From contig JAHHQV010000042.1 in assembly GCA_020026175.1 (NCBI GenBank), forward strand, positions 1 through 25,164: a stretch of 25,164 bases of DNA. The letters are read 5' to 3'. The notes below the pieces were generated by a model. The model had not been told where the DNA came from. It did no database searches and worked only from the letters and a program-made list of their open reading frames with translations. Position numbers and translations under genes: made by a program. Shown here piece after piece: positions 8,544 to 15,719 of this stretch. This DNA is from Phocaeicola sp. GTDB taxonomy: Bacteria > Bacteroidota > Bacteroidia > Bacteroidales > Bacteroidaceae. Position 1 is the first letter of the stretch. Every line of letters begins with the position of its first letter.

Positions 8544-8615
8544 ACAATATGTTGTCTTGTAGGTCTTATACCTATCTTTATGTTGGTAAAAAGTTTTGAA
8601 TCTCTATCTGATTGA
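8517..8615 (+). CDS. Possible 32-residue single-pass membrane peptide
   Basis: ATG at 8517, TGA at 8613. The product has about 20 consecutive hydrophobic residues (MAFLVTICCLVGLIPIFMLV) and a polar tail KSFESLSD. The frame is open upstream of the ATG back to a TAG near 8465 and would add a basic stretch, so it could also be the C-terminal stump of a degraded transporter (the last helix of some MFS proteins looks similar). CAGGGA sits immediately before the ATG, too close for a good ribosome site. No recognised family; low confidence. Confidence 0.2.
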   Translation: MSYYMAFLVTICCLVGLIPIFMLVKSFESLSD

Positions 8616-9049
8616 TAATCCTTAGTTTTGTGCCGTATGGTTGATAGTAGAAAAAAACAAGGACAAATCTGTACATTCTTGACAATGTGAATACGTTTAT
8701 ATTATAATCTCAGGTCGTTATAGTAAGAATGTAGGAGCGTTTTGAATTAAACCTTGGGTTGTTTTTGTATTTTTCTATCTACTTGTAATGTTAATTTTAG
8801 AGAGATATTTCACATATCATGCCTTTAAAGATGTCTTTTAGTCTGTTTATACCTCTGTTTATTTTAACACATCAATCCTATAATGGTAAAAATGTACTTT
8901 TGTTGTGATTGCTGTAATTCCGGAAATTGTGACTTTTTGATAGTTATAGCCAAAGAATTGATAGCGTTTTCTTAATGTTGAGTCGATTGCTTTAGATAAA
9001 ATAGTATCGAATAGCTGTAACACTAAGTTAAGTAAATCTTAAGATATAA

Positions 9050-9086
9050 CAAAGTACTGGGCAGTATATTATTCCTCAGTACTTTG
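9050..9086 (-). terminator. Hairpin terminator of the glycine-zipper gene
   Basis: CAAAGTACTG and CAGTACTTTG are perfect 10-bp arms, extended by a G.T and a G-C pair. The hairpin begins about 30 nt beyond the stop codon of the minus-strand gene ending at 9118 and is followed on that strand by TTATATCTTAAG, only a modest T tract. Confidence 0.6.
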
Positions 9087-9117
9087 ATGTTTAAAATATG
9101 TTGAATCAGGGAGACTG

Positions 9118-9843
9118 TTATTTTACACTAAATGTACCAACCGGGATAGTAGTTGATGTAATGATGTTCATATAAAAAATACCATATTCTCCTTTCTCTA
9201 CTTCTTCAGCAGGTATAGTAAGGAGGTATGACTGTTCTCCATATTTATGCCCGATAAAGTTCAGGAATCCGCTCTTGGATGCTTCATCCGAACTAAGGAA
9301 AGAGGAGTCAAATTCAATCCACTGAATGCGTCTCTCTTTCTTATTTGTATTGAATTTTACGATACGATATATACCTAATGGATCTTCCTCATTGCTCTCT
9401 GCTTTTATTAACAAACGAATGTCACCATCGTTCTTTTCATAACTATAAGAAGATGATTTTCCCCTAAATATGATATCCATACCAGAAGAACCCGCCAATG
9501 CACTTGCTGAATTGGCAAGACTGCCTACACTTGAAGCTGTAGATGCTACTTGAATACCTGTCAGGACACCATCTACACTACCGACATTGGCACCTATAAC
9601 AGCACCTAGACCACTTGCGGAACTTGCTACATTGGCTACTTTCCCTATCTTGCTTAGTAAGCTTTTGGTTTTATTCTCATGTTTGCCGATAATACCGTTC
9701 TCTTTGGGCAGAGTATCGTAGGTACTATCACTGGTAAGTATACAGTAACTATTGATAAATTCTGGTTCTGAAAAATGTAAATCCTGAGAATAGGCAAGTG
9801 TAACACTGAAAAACGAACATACAGAAACAAACAGTTTTTTCAT
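9118..9843 (-). CDS. Unrecognised secreted protein with a glycine zipper
   Basis: 241 residues that I do not recognise. A signal peptide is clear (MKKLFVSVCSFFSVTLAYSQ, cleavage near residue 19-20). A short polar domain follows (about 21-65). Residues 66-121 are almost entirely Ala, Gly, Ser and Val and include five glycines at exact four-residue spacing (G80, G84, G88, G92, G96), a textbook GxxxG glycine zipper that could form a membrane hairpin or a packed helical oligomer. The C-terminal half (about 122-241) looks beta-rich and ends with GEYGIFYMNIITSTTIPVGT. It stands alone between two gene-poor stretches with its own terminator. A half-match to a promoter -7 box (TATTTTTG, minus strand, 9978-9985) lies about 130 nt upstream with no -33 partner. 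Confidence 0.75.
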   Translation of the reverse strand: MKKLFVSVCSFFSVTLAYSQDLHFSEPEFINSYCILTSDSTYDTLPKENGIIGKHENKTKSLLSKIGKVANVASSASGLGAVIGANVGSVDGVLTGIQVASTASSVGSLANSASALAGSSGMDIIFRGKSSSYSYEKNDGDIRLLIKAESNEEDPLGIYRIVKFNTNKKERRIQWIEFDSSFLSSDEASKSGFLNFIGHKYGEQSYLLTIPAEEVEKGEYGIFYMNIITSTTIPVGTFSVK

Positions 9844-10205
9844 TTTATTTGATAGTTGACATATAGTTCTTCAGCTTCCAAAAGAACCGTAATTAATATT
9901 TAATGGCGGGAGCTGTATATTAATCTTGGAATATCCTGACAGATTAACCTATCACCACATTCTATTTTTTCGAATCGCAAAAATAGTAAAAAAATAAAAT
10001 CCTTTGTGTTATTATGCCAAAAAGATAGAAACCGTAAGGAAAGGAGCAATATAAGGAACAAGGACTGGAAGAAAGTCCACACCTGGAAACAGTATTTCAC
10101 ATGTTCAGGAAGTCAAACAGGCTGTCGAGAATGGTATTCTAGATAAAACTATGCTACATCGTGTTTTACAACATTGTTGTAAATTGTAAATATGTTGAAT
10201 TTTGA

Positions 10206-10346
10206 TTTGCTTTTGTTGCAGCGTTTGCCGTCACAGCAGGTTATTGCATGTATACATCACAACAGAAAAGCAAATTGTCTTCACCAGCCTCGTCACTGAT
10301 AAAGTCTCTTGTACAATCTAATTTATTTTACGAGGTAAAATTGTAG
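10206..10346 (+). pseudogene. Remnant of an NVEALA-family secreted peptide gene
   Basis: The frame from 10206 to the TAG at 10344-10346 reads FAFVAAFAVTAGYCMYTSQQ, then KSKLSSPASS. This closely resembles the N-terminal end of NVEALA-family peptides, which have a hydrophobic signal segment followed by AGYNVYxSQ, a Ser-Asp turn and the name-giving NVEALA stretch. Here a TGA stop at 10203-10205 cuts off the expected Met-Lys-rich start, and the NVEALA motif itself is missing or scrambled. An ATG at 10192 lies in another frame. I therefore call it a decayed copy. NVEALA genes are found across Bacteroidota, often next to six-bladed propeller proteins, but none is seen here. Confidence 0.5.
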
Positions 10347-10459
10347 TAACACTTTATTCTTTTTGTGTTTCATGATAGTTCGTTTGGAGTATAACTGATT
10401 TGTGATATATGTATTGCAATAAAAACTATAATCAGTGAATATCATTTCAAATAAATGCT

Positions 10460-10467
10460 TACCTTTG
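10460..10467 (+). promoter_or_regulatory. Candidate -7 element of the sigma/anti-sigma genes
   Basis: TACCTTTG matches TAnnTTTG and would give a leader of about 55 nt before the ATG at 10529. No good -33 TTTG is seen 19-21 nt upstream, so a housekeeping promoter is only partly supported. Confidence 0.35.
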
Positions 10468-10528
10468 GAATCTCAAATTGTTGCGTAGTTAAGCATATCG
10501 AAATCACGTTTTTAATAAATACAGGTAT

Positions 10529-11089
10529 ATGAAAGCCAACATCAGTACTGACATAGATACATTAGCTTTGAGTAATGGCAGCGTAAAAGAGTTTGACAGA
10601 CTTTATGCTTCTTTCTATCCCAAGGTGAAGTCATTTCTAATCGGGATGTTGGGAAATGTAGACGATGCTGAAGATTTGGCTCAAGATACTTTCGTTAATT
10701 TATGGAAAGGAAGAAAATCATTGTCAGATGTACACAATCTCAATGCCTATGTCTATCAGTCGGTAAAACATGTTTTATATTCATTTATCAGCAAGAGAAA
10801 AGAAATATTCAATACAGATATAGAAGTGGCGTATGATATGCCTTCGTCAGAAGATGCAGGATGTATGGTGTATATAGACGAACTTCAAACGTTAATCGAT
10901 CATGTTGTCAATGAAATGCCTCCACAGCGCAAGCTCGTCTTCTCTATGAGCAGGACTGAGGGGATGGGTATAGAGGAGATAAGTGAAAAATTGGGTATAA
11001 GCAAGCGTACTGTAGAGACCCATATCTCTACTGCACTCTCCACTTTAAGGAAAGCTGTATCTACGTTAGTGGTATTATTGTTTTGTTAA
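10529..11089 (+). CDS. ECF-type RNA polymerase sigma factor
   Basis: 186 residues, the usual size for an extracytoplasmic-function sigma-70 factor of the FecI-like Bacteroidetes type. Region 2 spans about residues 20-90 (FDRLYASFYPKVKSFL, then DAEDLAQDTFVNLWKG, the core RNA polymerase and -10 binding helices). Region 4 spans about 125-178 with the helix-turn-helix GMGIEEISEKLGISKRTVE. It is followed after 72 nt by a FecR anti-sigma gene and then by an STN-domain SusC, the complete trans-envelope signalling set. It should direct transcription of the downstream PUL when the glycan is sensed. Confidence 0.93.
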   Translation: MKANISTDIDTLALSNGSVKEFDRLYASFYPKVKSFLIGMLGNVDDAEDLAQDTFVNLWKGRKSLSDVHNLNAYVYQSVKHVLYSFISKRKEIFNTDIEVAYDMPSSEDAGCMVYIDELQTLIDHVVNEMPPQRKLVFSMSRTEGMGIEEISEKLGISKRTVETHISTALSTLRKAVSTLVVLLFC

Positions 11090-11161
11090 TATATCTTAAA
11101 TAAGAATTTTCTTTTACGTGTTTTCTCAATATAATGCATCTATCATTAAAAGAGAAATACA

Positions 11162-12193
11162 ATGGACAAACATAAAATCTATCATTTAATCCGAAATTTG
11201 AGCGATGGCCTTGTAAATAAAGACTATCGTGGCAAACTGCTTCGTTGGCTTGTAAACGATAAAGATGCAGCAGAAAAAGATGCAGCCTTGTTTCGTTTGT
11301 GGAATGAAACGGATGGAAGTGCTGTGTCTCAATCAGAAACATTGCAGTCTTTGTCCGAAGTGAAGTCCAGATTGGGAATGGATAAAGAACATCATCAAAT
11401 AAAATACAGTATCATGTCTGGTTTCATGAAGTGTGCAGCCGTTATTTTGTTGCCGTTGCTTTCAGGTGTTTCAGTTTGGCTGTATATGGATACAAAAACT
11501 ACCAAAAGCATTGATATGTTAGAATGTTTTGTTCCTAATGGGGAACAGAAGGAGATAGTGTTGTCCGATGGAACCAATGTAAAGTTAAATTCAGGTTCTT
11601 TATTCATATATCCTGCCAAGTTTGAAAAAGATTCACGTAAAGTATATCTTACAGGTGAAGCTTTTTTTGATGTCGCCCATAATGAAAAACAACCTTTTAC
11701 GGTGCATACTGGTCGTTTGGATATCGAGGTGCTTGGAACAAAATTCAATGTTGAAGCTTATTCTGACGATCCTGAAATAACCACGACTCTGAAGCAGGGG
11801 AAGGTGAAACTTTCATCTACATCACACCCCGAACAAGGCAGTATAGTGATGAGACCGGACGAACAGGTGATATATAATGTGAAAAGTGGAAAAATGCAAC
11901 TGTCGGCAGTTCATGCAGAAGACTATTCATCATGGGTAGGTGGAGATATGCGCTTTATAGAGCGTCCGTTGTCGGAAGTGATGAAAGTGATAGGCCGTAA
12001 ATATGATGTATCATTCAGATATGACGATAAGATAAATCTCGGAGAACTGTATACAATAGTATTCAGGGAAAAGGAAACAATAGAACAGGTAATGAAAGTG
12101 ATGAAATCTCTCATTGGCAATGGGATGGAATATTCCATCAATGAAGATTCTGTTTACTTGTATCTGGAAAAGAAAGGAGGCGGCATGAAATAA
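11162..12193 (+). CDS. FecR family anti-sigma factor
   Basis: 343 residues with the standard architecture. A cytoplasmic N-terminal sigma-binding region (about 1-80) is followed by one membrane helix (about 85-105, AAVILLPLLSGVSVWLYM). Then comes the periplasmic FecR domain (about 112-215; VPNGEQKEIVLSDGTNVKLN, LTGEAFFDVAH, VLGTKFNVEAYSDD, LKQGKVKL). A C-terminal DUF4974-type domain follows (about 260-340; PLSEVMKVIGRKYDVSFRY). This periplasmic end is expected to contact the STN domain of the cognate SusC, encoded next, and to be processed so that the sigma factor is freed. Adjacent position and intact domains support a functional pair. Confidence 0.93.
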   Translation: MDKHKIYHLIRNLSDGLVNKDYRGKLLRWLVNDKDAAEKDAALFRLWNETDGSAVSQSETLQSLSEVKSRLGMDKEHHQIKYSIMSGFMKCAAVILLPLLSGVSVWLYMDTKTTKSIDMLECFVPNGEQKEIVLSDGTNVKLNSGSLFIYPAKFEKDSRKVYLTGEAFFDVAHNEKQPFTVHTGRLDIEVLGTKFNVEAYSDDPEITTTLKQGKVKLSSTSHPEQGSIVMRPDEQVIYNVKSGKMQLSAVHAEDYSSWVGGDMRFIERPLSEVMKVIGRKYDVSFRYDDKINLGELYTIVFREKETIEQVMKVMKSLIGNGMEYSINEDSVYLYLEKKGGGMK

Positions 12194-12201
12194 AAAGAAT
12201 A

Positions 12202-12232
12202 TCGGGAAGAGCCTTCCACAACACCTTCCCGA
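12202..12232. terminator. Hairpin between fecR and susC
   Basis: TCGGGAAG (12202-12209) and CTTCCCGA (12225-12232) are perfect 8-bp arms around a 15-nt loop, 9 nt after the FecR stop. No T-run follows. It may end or attenuate the sigma/anti-sigma transcript so that the SusC operon is controlled separately. Confidence 0.45.
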
Positions 12233-12290
12233 CATTTGAAATGATAAAGTTTAGTTATAGTTCATTCATGAAGTGGACTTATGACCAATG

Positions 12291-12312
12291 ATACATAAAT
12301 TAATACATAAAT
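12291..12312 (+). repeat. 12-bp-period direct repeat before susC
   Basis: ATACATAAAT occurs at 12291-12300 and again at 12303-12312, separated by TA, so the period is 12 bp, near one helical turn. It ends 17 nt before the susC ATG, in a leader that lacks a TAnnTTTG box. It could be part of a sigma-ECF promoter or leader element, or chance in AT-rich DNA. Confidence 0.4.
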
Positions 12313-12329
12313 GAATCTAATACAATATA

Positions 12330-15300
12330 ATGCGCAAAGATATGAATTTTGATTATAAAAAGACACTTTGTAAGTCTATAAAAAATGCAAAAGTTTTAGC
12401 ATTCTCGTCTCTTTTTGTCATAGCAGGCGAGGCTTTTGCCCAACAACAGATGGTGAATATACCACAGCAACGGTTAACTTTAAAGGAGTTATTCAAACAG
12501 ATAGAAAAACAGACACAGCTTTCAATAGGTTATAATCATAGTAAAATAAGCAAAACAATAGAAAAAAAAGTCGAGGTTTCCAGCGGAAATGTGAAAAGCA
12601 TATTGGATAAGGCTCTTGACGGTACCGGTCTTACTTATAGTTTCGATGGGAATCATGTAGTAATAACTCCAAAGAATGTAATTCCCTCTGCCATAGGAGA
12701 AAAGAAGGAGATAAGAGGAAGTATCTTAGATGCAAAGGGAGAGCCTGTCATCGGTGCCACAGTACTGGAGAAAGGCACCACTAATGGAACTATCACTGAT
12801 TATGATGGATATTTTGTGTTGCAGGCTCATGAAGGTGGAAGCATTGAGGTCTCCTATATTGGTTATCAGACACAGCTGCTCACAGCTGTGTCTGGTAAAA
12901 CGATGTCGGTAATATTGAAAGAGGATACAGAGGTACTGGACGAGGTTGTGGTAGTAGGGTATGGAACAACAACGAAACGTGCAATGGTAGCATCTGTATC
13001 ATCTGTAAAAACAGAAGAATTAGGTAATTTGCCTGTTTCTAATATAACTCAAGGAATGGCTGGTAGAGCAGCTGGATTAATTGTTCAGGGTGCTGGCGGT
13101 GGTATTAATAAAGTTCCTACAATTAGTATTAGAGGTGGAGGTACCCCTTTGGTTGTTATAGATGGAGTAATACGTAATTATGATGACTTCTATTTGCTCT
13201 CTCCTGATGATATAGAATCAATGTCTGTATTGAAGGATGCTTCAGCAACGGCTGTTTATGGTTCCCGTGCGGCAGATGGCATTCTTCAGGTTACAACGAA
13301 GAAAGGGAAAGAAGGTAAACCACATATTGATTATACGTTTAATTTTAGTTTGTCATCTCCTGCCAATTGGCCAAAACCGATGAATACATGGGAAAGGGCA
13401 GAATATGCTAATATAGCTAAACGAAATGATGGTTTGCCTGATTCATTTAGTGAAGATAGAATCCAAAAGATGAAAGATGGAAGTGATCCTTTGCAGAATA
13501 ATAATACAAGTTGGCGTGATCTTGTATTAAAGAAGGCTGCACCACAGTCTAAGCATTCAGTTGTTATAAGCGGAGGTTCTGAAATAAATAATTATTATTT
13601 GAGTTTGGGATACATTAATCAAGGCTCTCTGTATAAGTCTGATAATTATAATATGGATAGAACTAACTTTAGACTTAGTGAGAGTGCCCTGATAAAAAGT
13701 ATAGGTTTGAAAGTGACAGGTACATTGGATGGGTATGTACAGATTATCAAGCATCCAAAATCTTCTACAGCAAGTGATCCTGGGGGAGTCTTTTCACACA
13801 TACAGAATATATCTCCTTTGGTTCCAGGTTATAATAAATTTGGTTTGCCTTATAATTATAACAACAACCCTGTTCTTGATTTGGCTAAAGATGCAGGATA
13901 TTCAAATCAAGATAAAAAATTGATAAATGGGAACTTGAATTTAGAATGGGATTTCCCTTGGGTAGAAGGTTTAAGGTTTCGTGCTACAGGGAATTATCGT
14001 TATGCCATGAATGCAACAAAAGACTGGATGAAAGATGCTAATAAGTATAACTGGGATTCACAAACTCCTATTCAGTCTTCTTTACCTTCTTTATCAAATA
14101 CTACTAATTATGGCCATACTTATACATTGCAGTTTTTTGCCAATTATGATAAAACTATAGGGAAACATAGCGCATCTTTTTTGGTAGGATATGAACAAAC
14201 TTACGGTTTTTCAAGCACTTATTGGGCTTCACGTGAGCAGTATAAATTTCCTATTGATCAAATAGAGGCCGGCCCCTCAGGAACCATGAAGAATGGAGGT
14301 GGAGAAAGTGAAAGCGGAAGAGCAGGTTGGATAGGACAAGTAAAGTATAATTATGACAACAAATACTTTCTAGAAGGTAGTATTCGTTATGATGGTTCTG
14401 ACAATTTCCCCAAAAACAGACGTTGGGGAGCTTTTTATTCAGCGTCATTAGGATGGAGTATTGCGGATGAGGCTTTTATGCGTTCAGTGGTTGAAAAGAA
14501 TATTTTTAATCAGTTGAAAGTACGTGCCTCATATGGTCAAGTAGGACTTGATAACTGGGGTAGCCCTTTTGGTATAGGACGTTTTGAGTATTTGACTTCT
14601 TATGATTTGGATAACAAAGCATGGGTTGTAAATGGAAATTATGTTCCCGGCTTTTCAGAAGGGAATATACCATCTCCTGATATTACATGGTTTACAACTG
14701 ATCAGTTTGATGTAGGTGTAGATTTTTCTTCTTTACAGAATCGTCTATATGGCTCATTAGACTATTTTTATTATAAGACAAAAGGTTTTTTATATGCTCC
14801 CAATCCAACAGATGTTGGTTATACAGATCCTTTGGGTATGTCTTTGCCTAGAATTAAAACTGATGGTGAACATCGGAGAGCAGGTTTTGATTTCACTTTA
14901 GGTTGGAGAGATAACATAGAAGACTTCTCTTATGATGTATCAATGAACTTTACAAAATTTGATCAGTTGTGGGCTGAAAATCCTTCAGAATCGATAAGTG
15001 ATATAATGAATCCTTATAAGCGTTCAACGCAGCAGAAAGGTTATTATGGTAGTTTATATCATTGTGAAGGATTTTATAATAGCGCTCAAGATGTTTATAA
15101 TAGCGTAAAACGGTTGGGCTCGGTAAATCTTACTGCAGGTGACTTAAAGTACAATGATTTTAATGGTGATGGAAAAATTGATGGAGCTGACCAAATTAGA
15201 CTTGGAAAAAGTAGCTTCCCAAGAGGAAATTATGGTATTAATATAAAGTTAAAATATAAAGGTTTCTTTTTTAGTACACTTTTCCAGGGGGCTACACGGT

Positions 15301-15716
15301 TTGACATGTTTTTGGATGGAACGGCAAGAATGCAAGGAAACCAGACTTCTGAATTGCCTGTTATTTATGATTATCAAACAGATTTTTGGACACCGGATAA
15401 TAGGGATGCAAAATATCCTCGTTTGATGTCAAGTATAGGGCTAAACGGTCAGAACAACTATGTTTCAAGTGATTTTTGGTTGATAAATGGTGCTTATTTT
15501 AGAATGAAAGATTTTCAATTAGGGTATGATTTTAAGTATTCACTGTTAAAAAGTACACCTTGGCTCTCTAAAGCAATGCTGGCGGTCTCAGGGCAGAATT
15601 TATGGACAATTTCGGAAGCAAGTAAATATGGGCTAGACCCTGAAAATGCAAGTACTCAACATTATGCATATCCAAATGAAAGAGTTTTTGCACTTAGTTT
15701 AAACATAGGCTTTTAA
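12330..15716 (+). CDS. SusC/RagA TonB-linked transporter with STN signalling domain
   Basis: 1128 residues, typical for a SusC-class outer-membrane glycan importer. After the signal peptide (cleavage near AFAQQQ, residue 36-37) comes an STN/secretin-N domain (about 45-115, LTLKELFKQIEKQTQLSIGY), which marks transporters that signal to FecR. Next are a carboxypeptidase-regulatory-like domain (about 127-203, EIRGSILDAKGEPVIGATVL) and the TonB-box-like LDEVVVVGYGT. A plug (ISIRGGGTPLVVIDGV) and a barrel ending in FALSLNIGF follow. SusD starts 3 nt after its stop. The ATG at 12342 (MNFDYKK) is a possible alternative start. From about 13,010 onward the DNA is noticeably more AT-rich than the enzyme genes downstream. 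Confidence 0.95.
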   Translation: MRKDMNFDYKKTLCKSIKNAKVLAFSSLFVIAGEAFAQQQMVNIPQQRLTLKELFKQIEKQTQLSIGYNHSKISKTIEKKVEVSSGNVKSILDKALDGTGLTYSFDGNHVVITPKNVIPSAIGEKKEIRGSILDAKGEPVIGATVLEKGTTNGTITDYDGYFVLQAHEGGSIEVSYIGYQTQLLTAVSGKTMSVILKEDTEVLDEVVVVGYGTTTKRAMVASVSSVKTEELGNLPVSNITQGMAGRAAGLIVQGAGGGINKVPTISIRGGGTPLVVIDGVIRNYDDFYLLSPDDIESMSVLKDASATAVYGSRAADGILQVTTKKGKEGKPHIDYTFNFSLSSPANWPKPMNTWERAEYANIAKRNDGLPDSFSEDRIQKMKDGSDPLQNNNTSWRDLVLKKAAPQSKHSVVISGGSEINNYYLSLGYINQGSLYKSDNYNMDRTNFRLSESALIKSIGLKVTGTLDGYVQIIKHPKSSTASDPGGVFSHIQNISPLVPGYNKFGLPYNYNNNPVLDLAKDAGYSNQDKKLINGNLNLEWDFPWVEGLRFRATGNYRYAMNATKDWMKDANKYNWDSQTPIQSSLPSLSNTTNYGHTYTLQFFANYDKTIGKHSASFLVGYEQTYGFSSTYWASREQYKFPIDQIEAGPSGTMKNGGGESESGRAGWIGQVKYNYDNKYFLEGSIRYDGSDNFPKNRRWGAFYSASLGWSIADEAFMRSVVEKNIFNQLKVRASYGQVGLDNWGSPFGIGRFEYLTSYDLDNKAWVVNGNYVPGFSEGNIPSPDITWFTTDQFDVGVDFSSLQNRLYGSLDYFYYKTKGFLYAPNPTDVGYTDPLGMSLPRIKTDGEHRRAGFDFTLGWRDNIEDFSYDVSMNFTKFDQLWAENPSESISDIMNPYKRSTQQKGYYGSLYHCEGFYNSAQDVYNSVKRLGSVNLTAGDLKYNDFNGDGKIDGADQIRLGKSSFPRGNYGINIKLKYKGFFFSTLFQGATRFDMFLDGTARMQGNQTSELPVIYDYQTDFWTPDNRDAKYPRLMSSIGLNGQNNYVSSDFWLINGAYFRMKDFQLGYDFKYSLLKSTPWLSKAMLAVSGQNLWTISEASKYGLDPENASTQHYAYPNERVFALSLNIGF

Positions 15717-15719
15717 AAA

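Larger units (their letters stand above)
8370..9117. other. Gene-poor stretch between PLD and the glycine-zipper gene
   Basis: About 750 nt without a convincing full-length gene. It holds a weak inverted repeat (TTGTCA/TGACAA at 8415-8429), a hairpin at 8509-8543, a 32-codon hydrophobic ORF at 8517-8615 and, at 9050-9086, the terminator of the minus-strand gene. The remainder is AT-rich with stops in all frames. Confidence 0.6.
9844..10528. other. Gene-poor stretch with coding remnants
   Basis: About 685 nt without an intact gene. It holds the NVEALA-like remnant (10206-10346), a 44-codon open stretch at 10055-10189 with protein-like composition (HVQEVKQAVENGILDKTMLH) but no start and no recognised family, an inverted repeat ATTTTAC-gag-GTAAAAT at 10325-10341 and the probable promoter of the sigma factor near 10460. 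Confidence 0.5.

Noticed and set aside
8560..8574. TAGGT-cttat-ACCTA inverted repeat, possible second copy of the operator at 6943-6962
   Set aside because: Only five-bp arms and the half-sites are in the opposite polarity (TAGGT first), so it is not the same site; it also falls inside the small ORF.
9900..10100. 66-codon minus-strand frame beginning MKYCFQVWTFF
   Set aside because: Hydrophobic and aromatic-rich but low-complexity, with no family resemblance or ribosome site; treated as noise in eroded DNA.
10055..10189. 44-codon open stretch with HVQEVKQAVENGILDKTMLH
   Set aside because: Composition looks protein-like, but there is no start codon at its head and no recognised family, so I mention it only in the gene-poor stretch entry.
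10248..10257. Perfect palindrome ATGTATACAT
   Set aside because: Ten bp of AT-rich self-complementary sequence inside the NVEALA remnant is likely to be chance and a by-product of the coding sequence.
11395..11748. 117-codon minus-strand frame inside fecR
   Set aside because: The plus-strand frame has conserved FecR domains; the antisense frame has no protein-family features.
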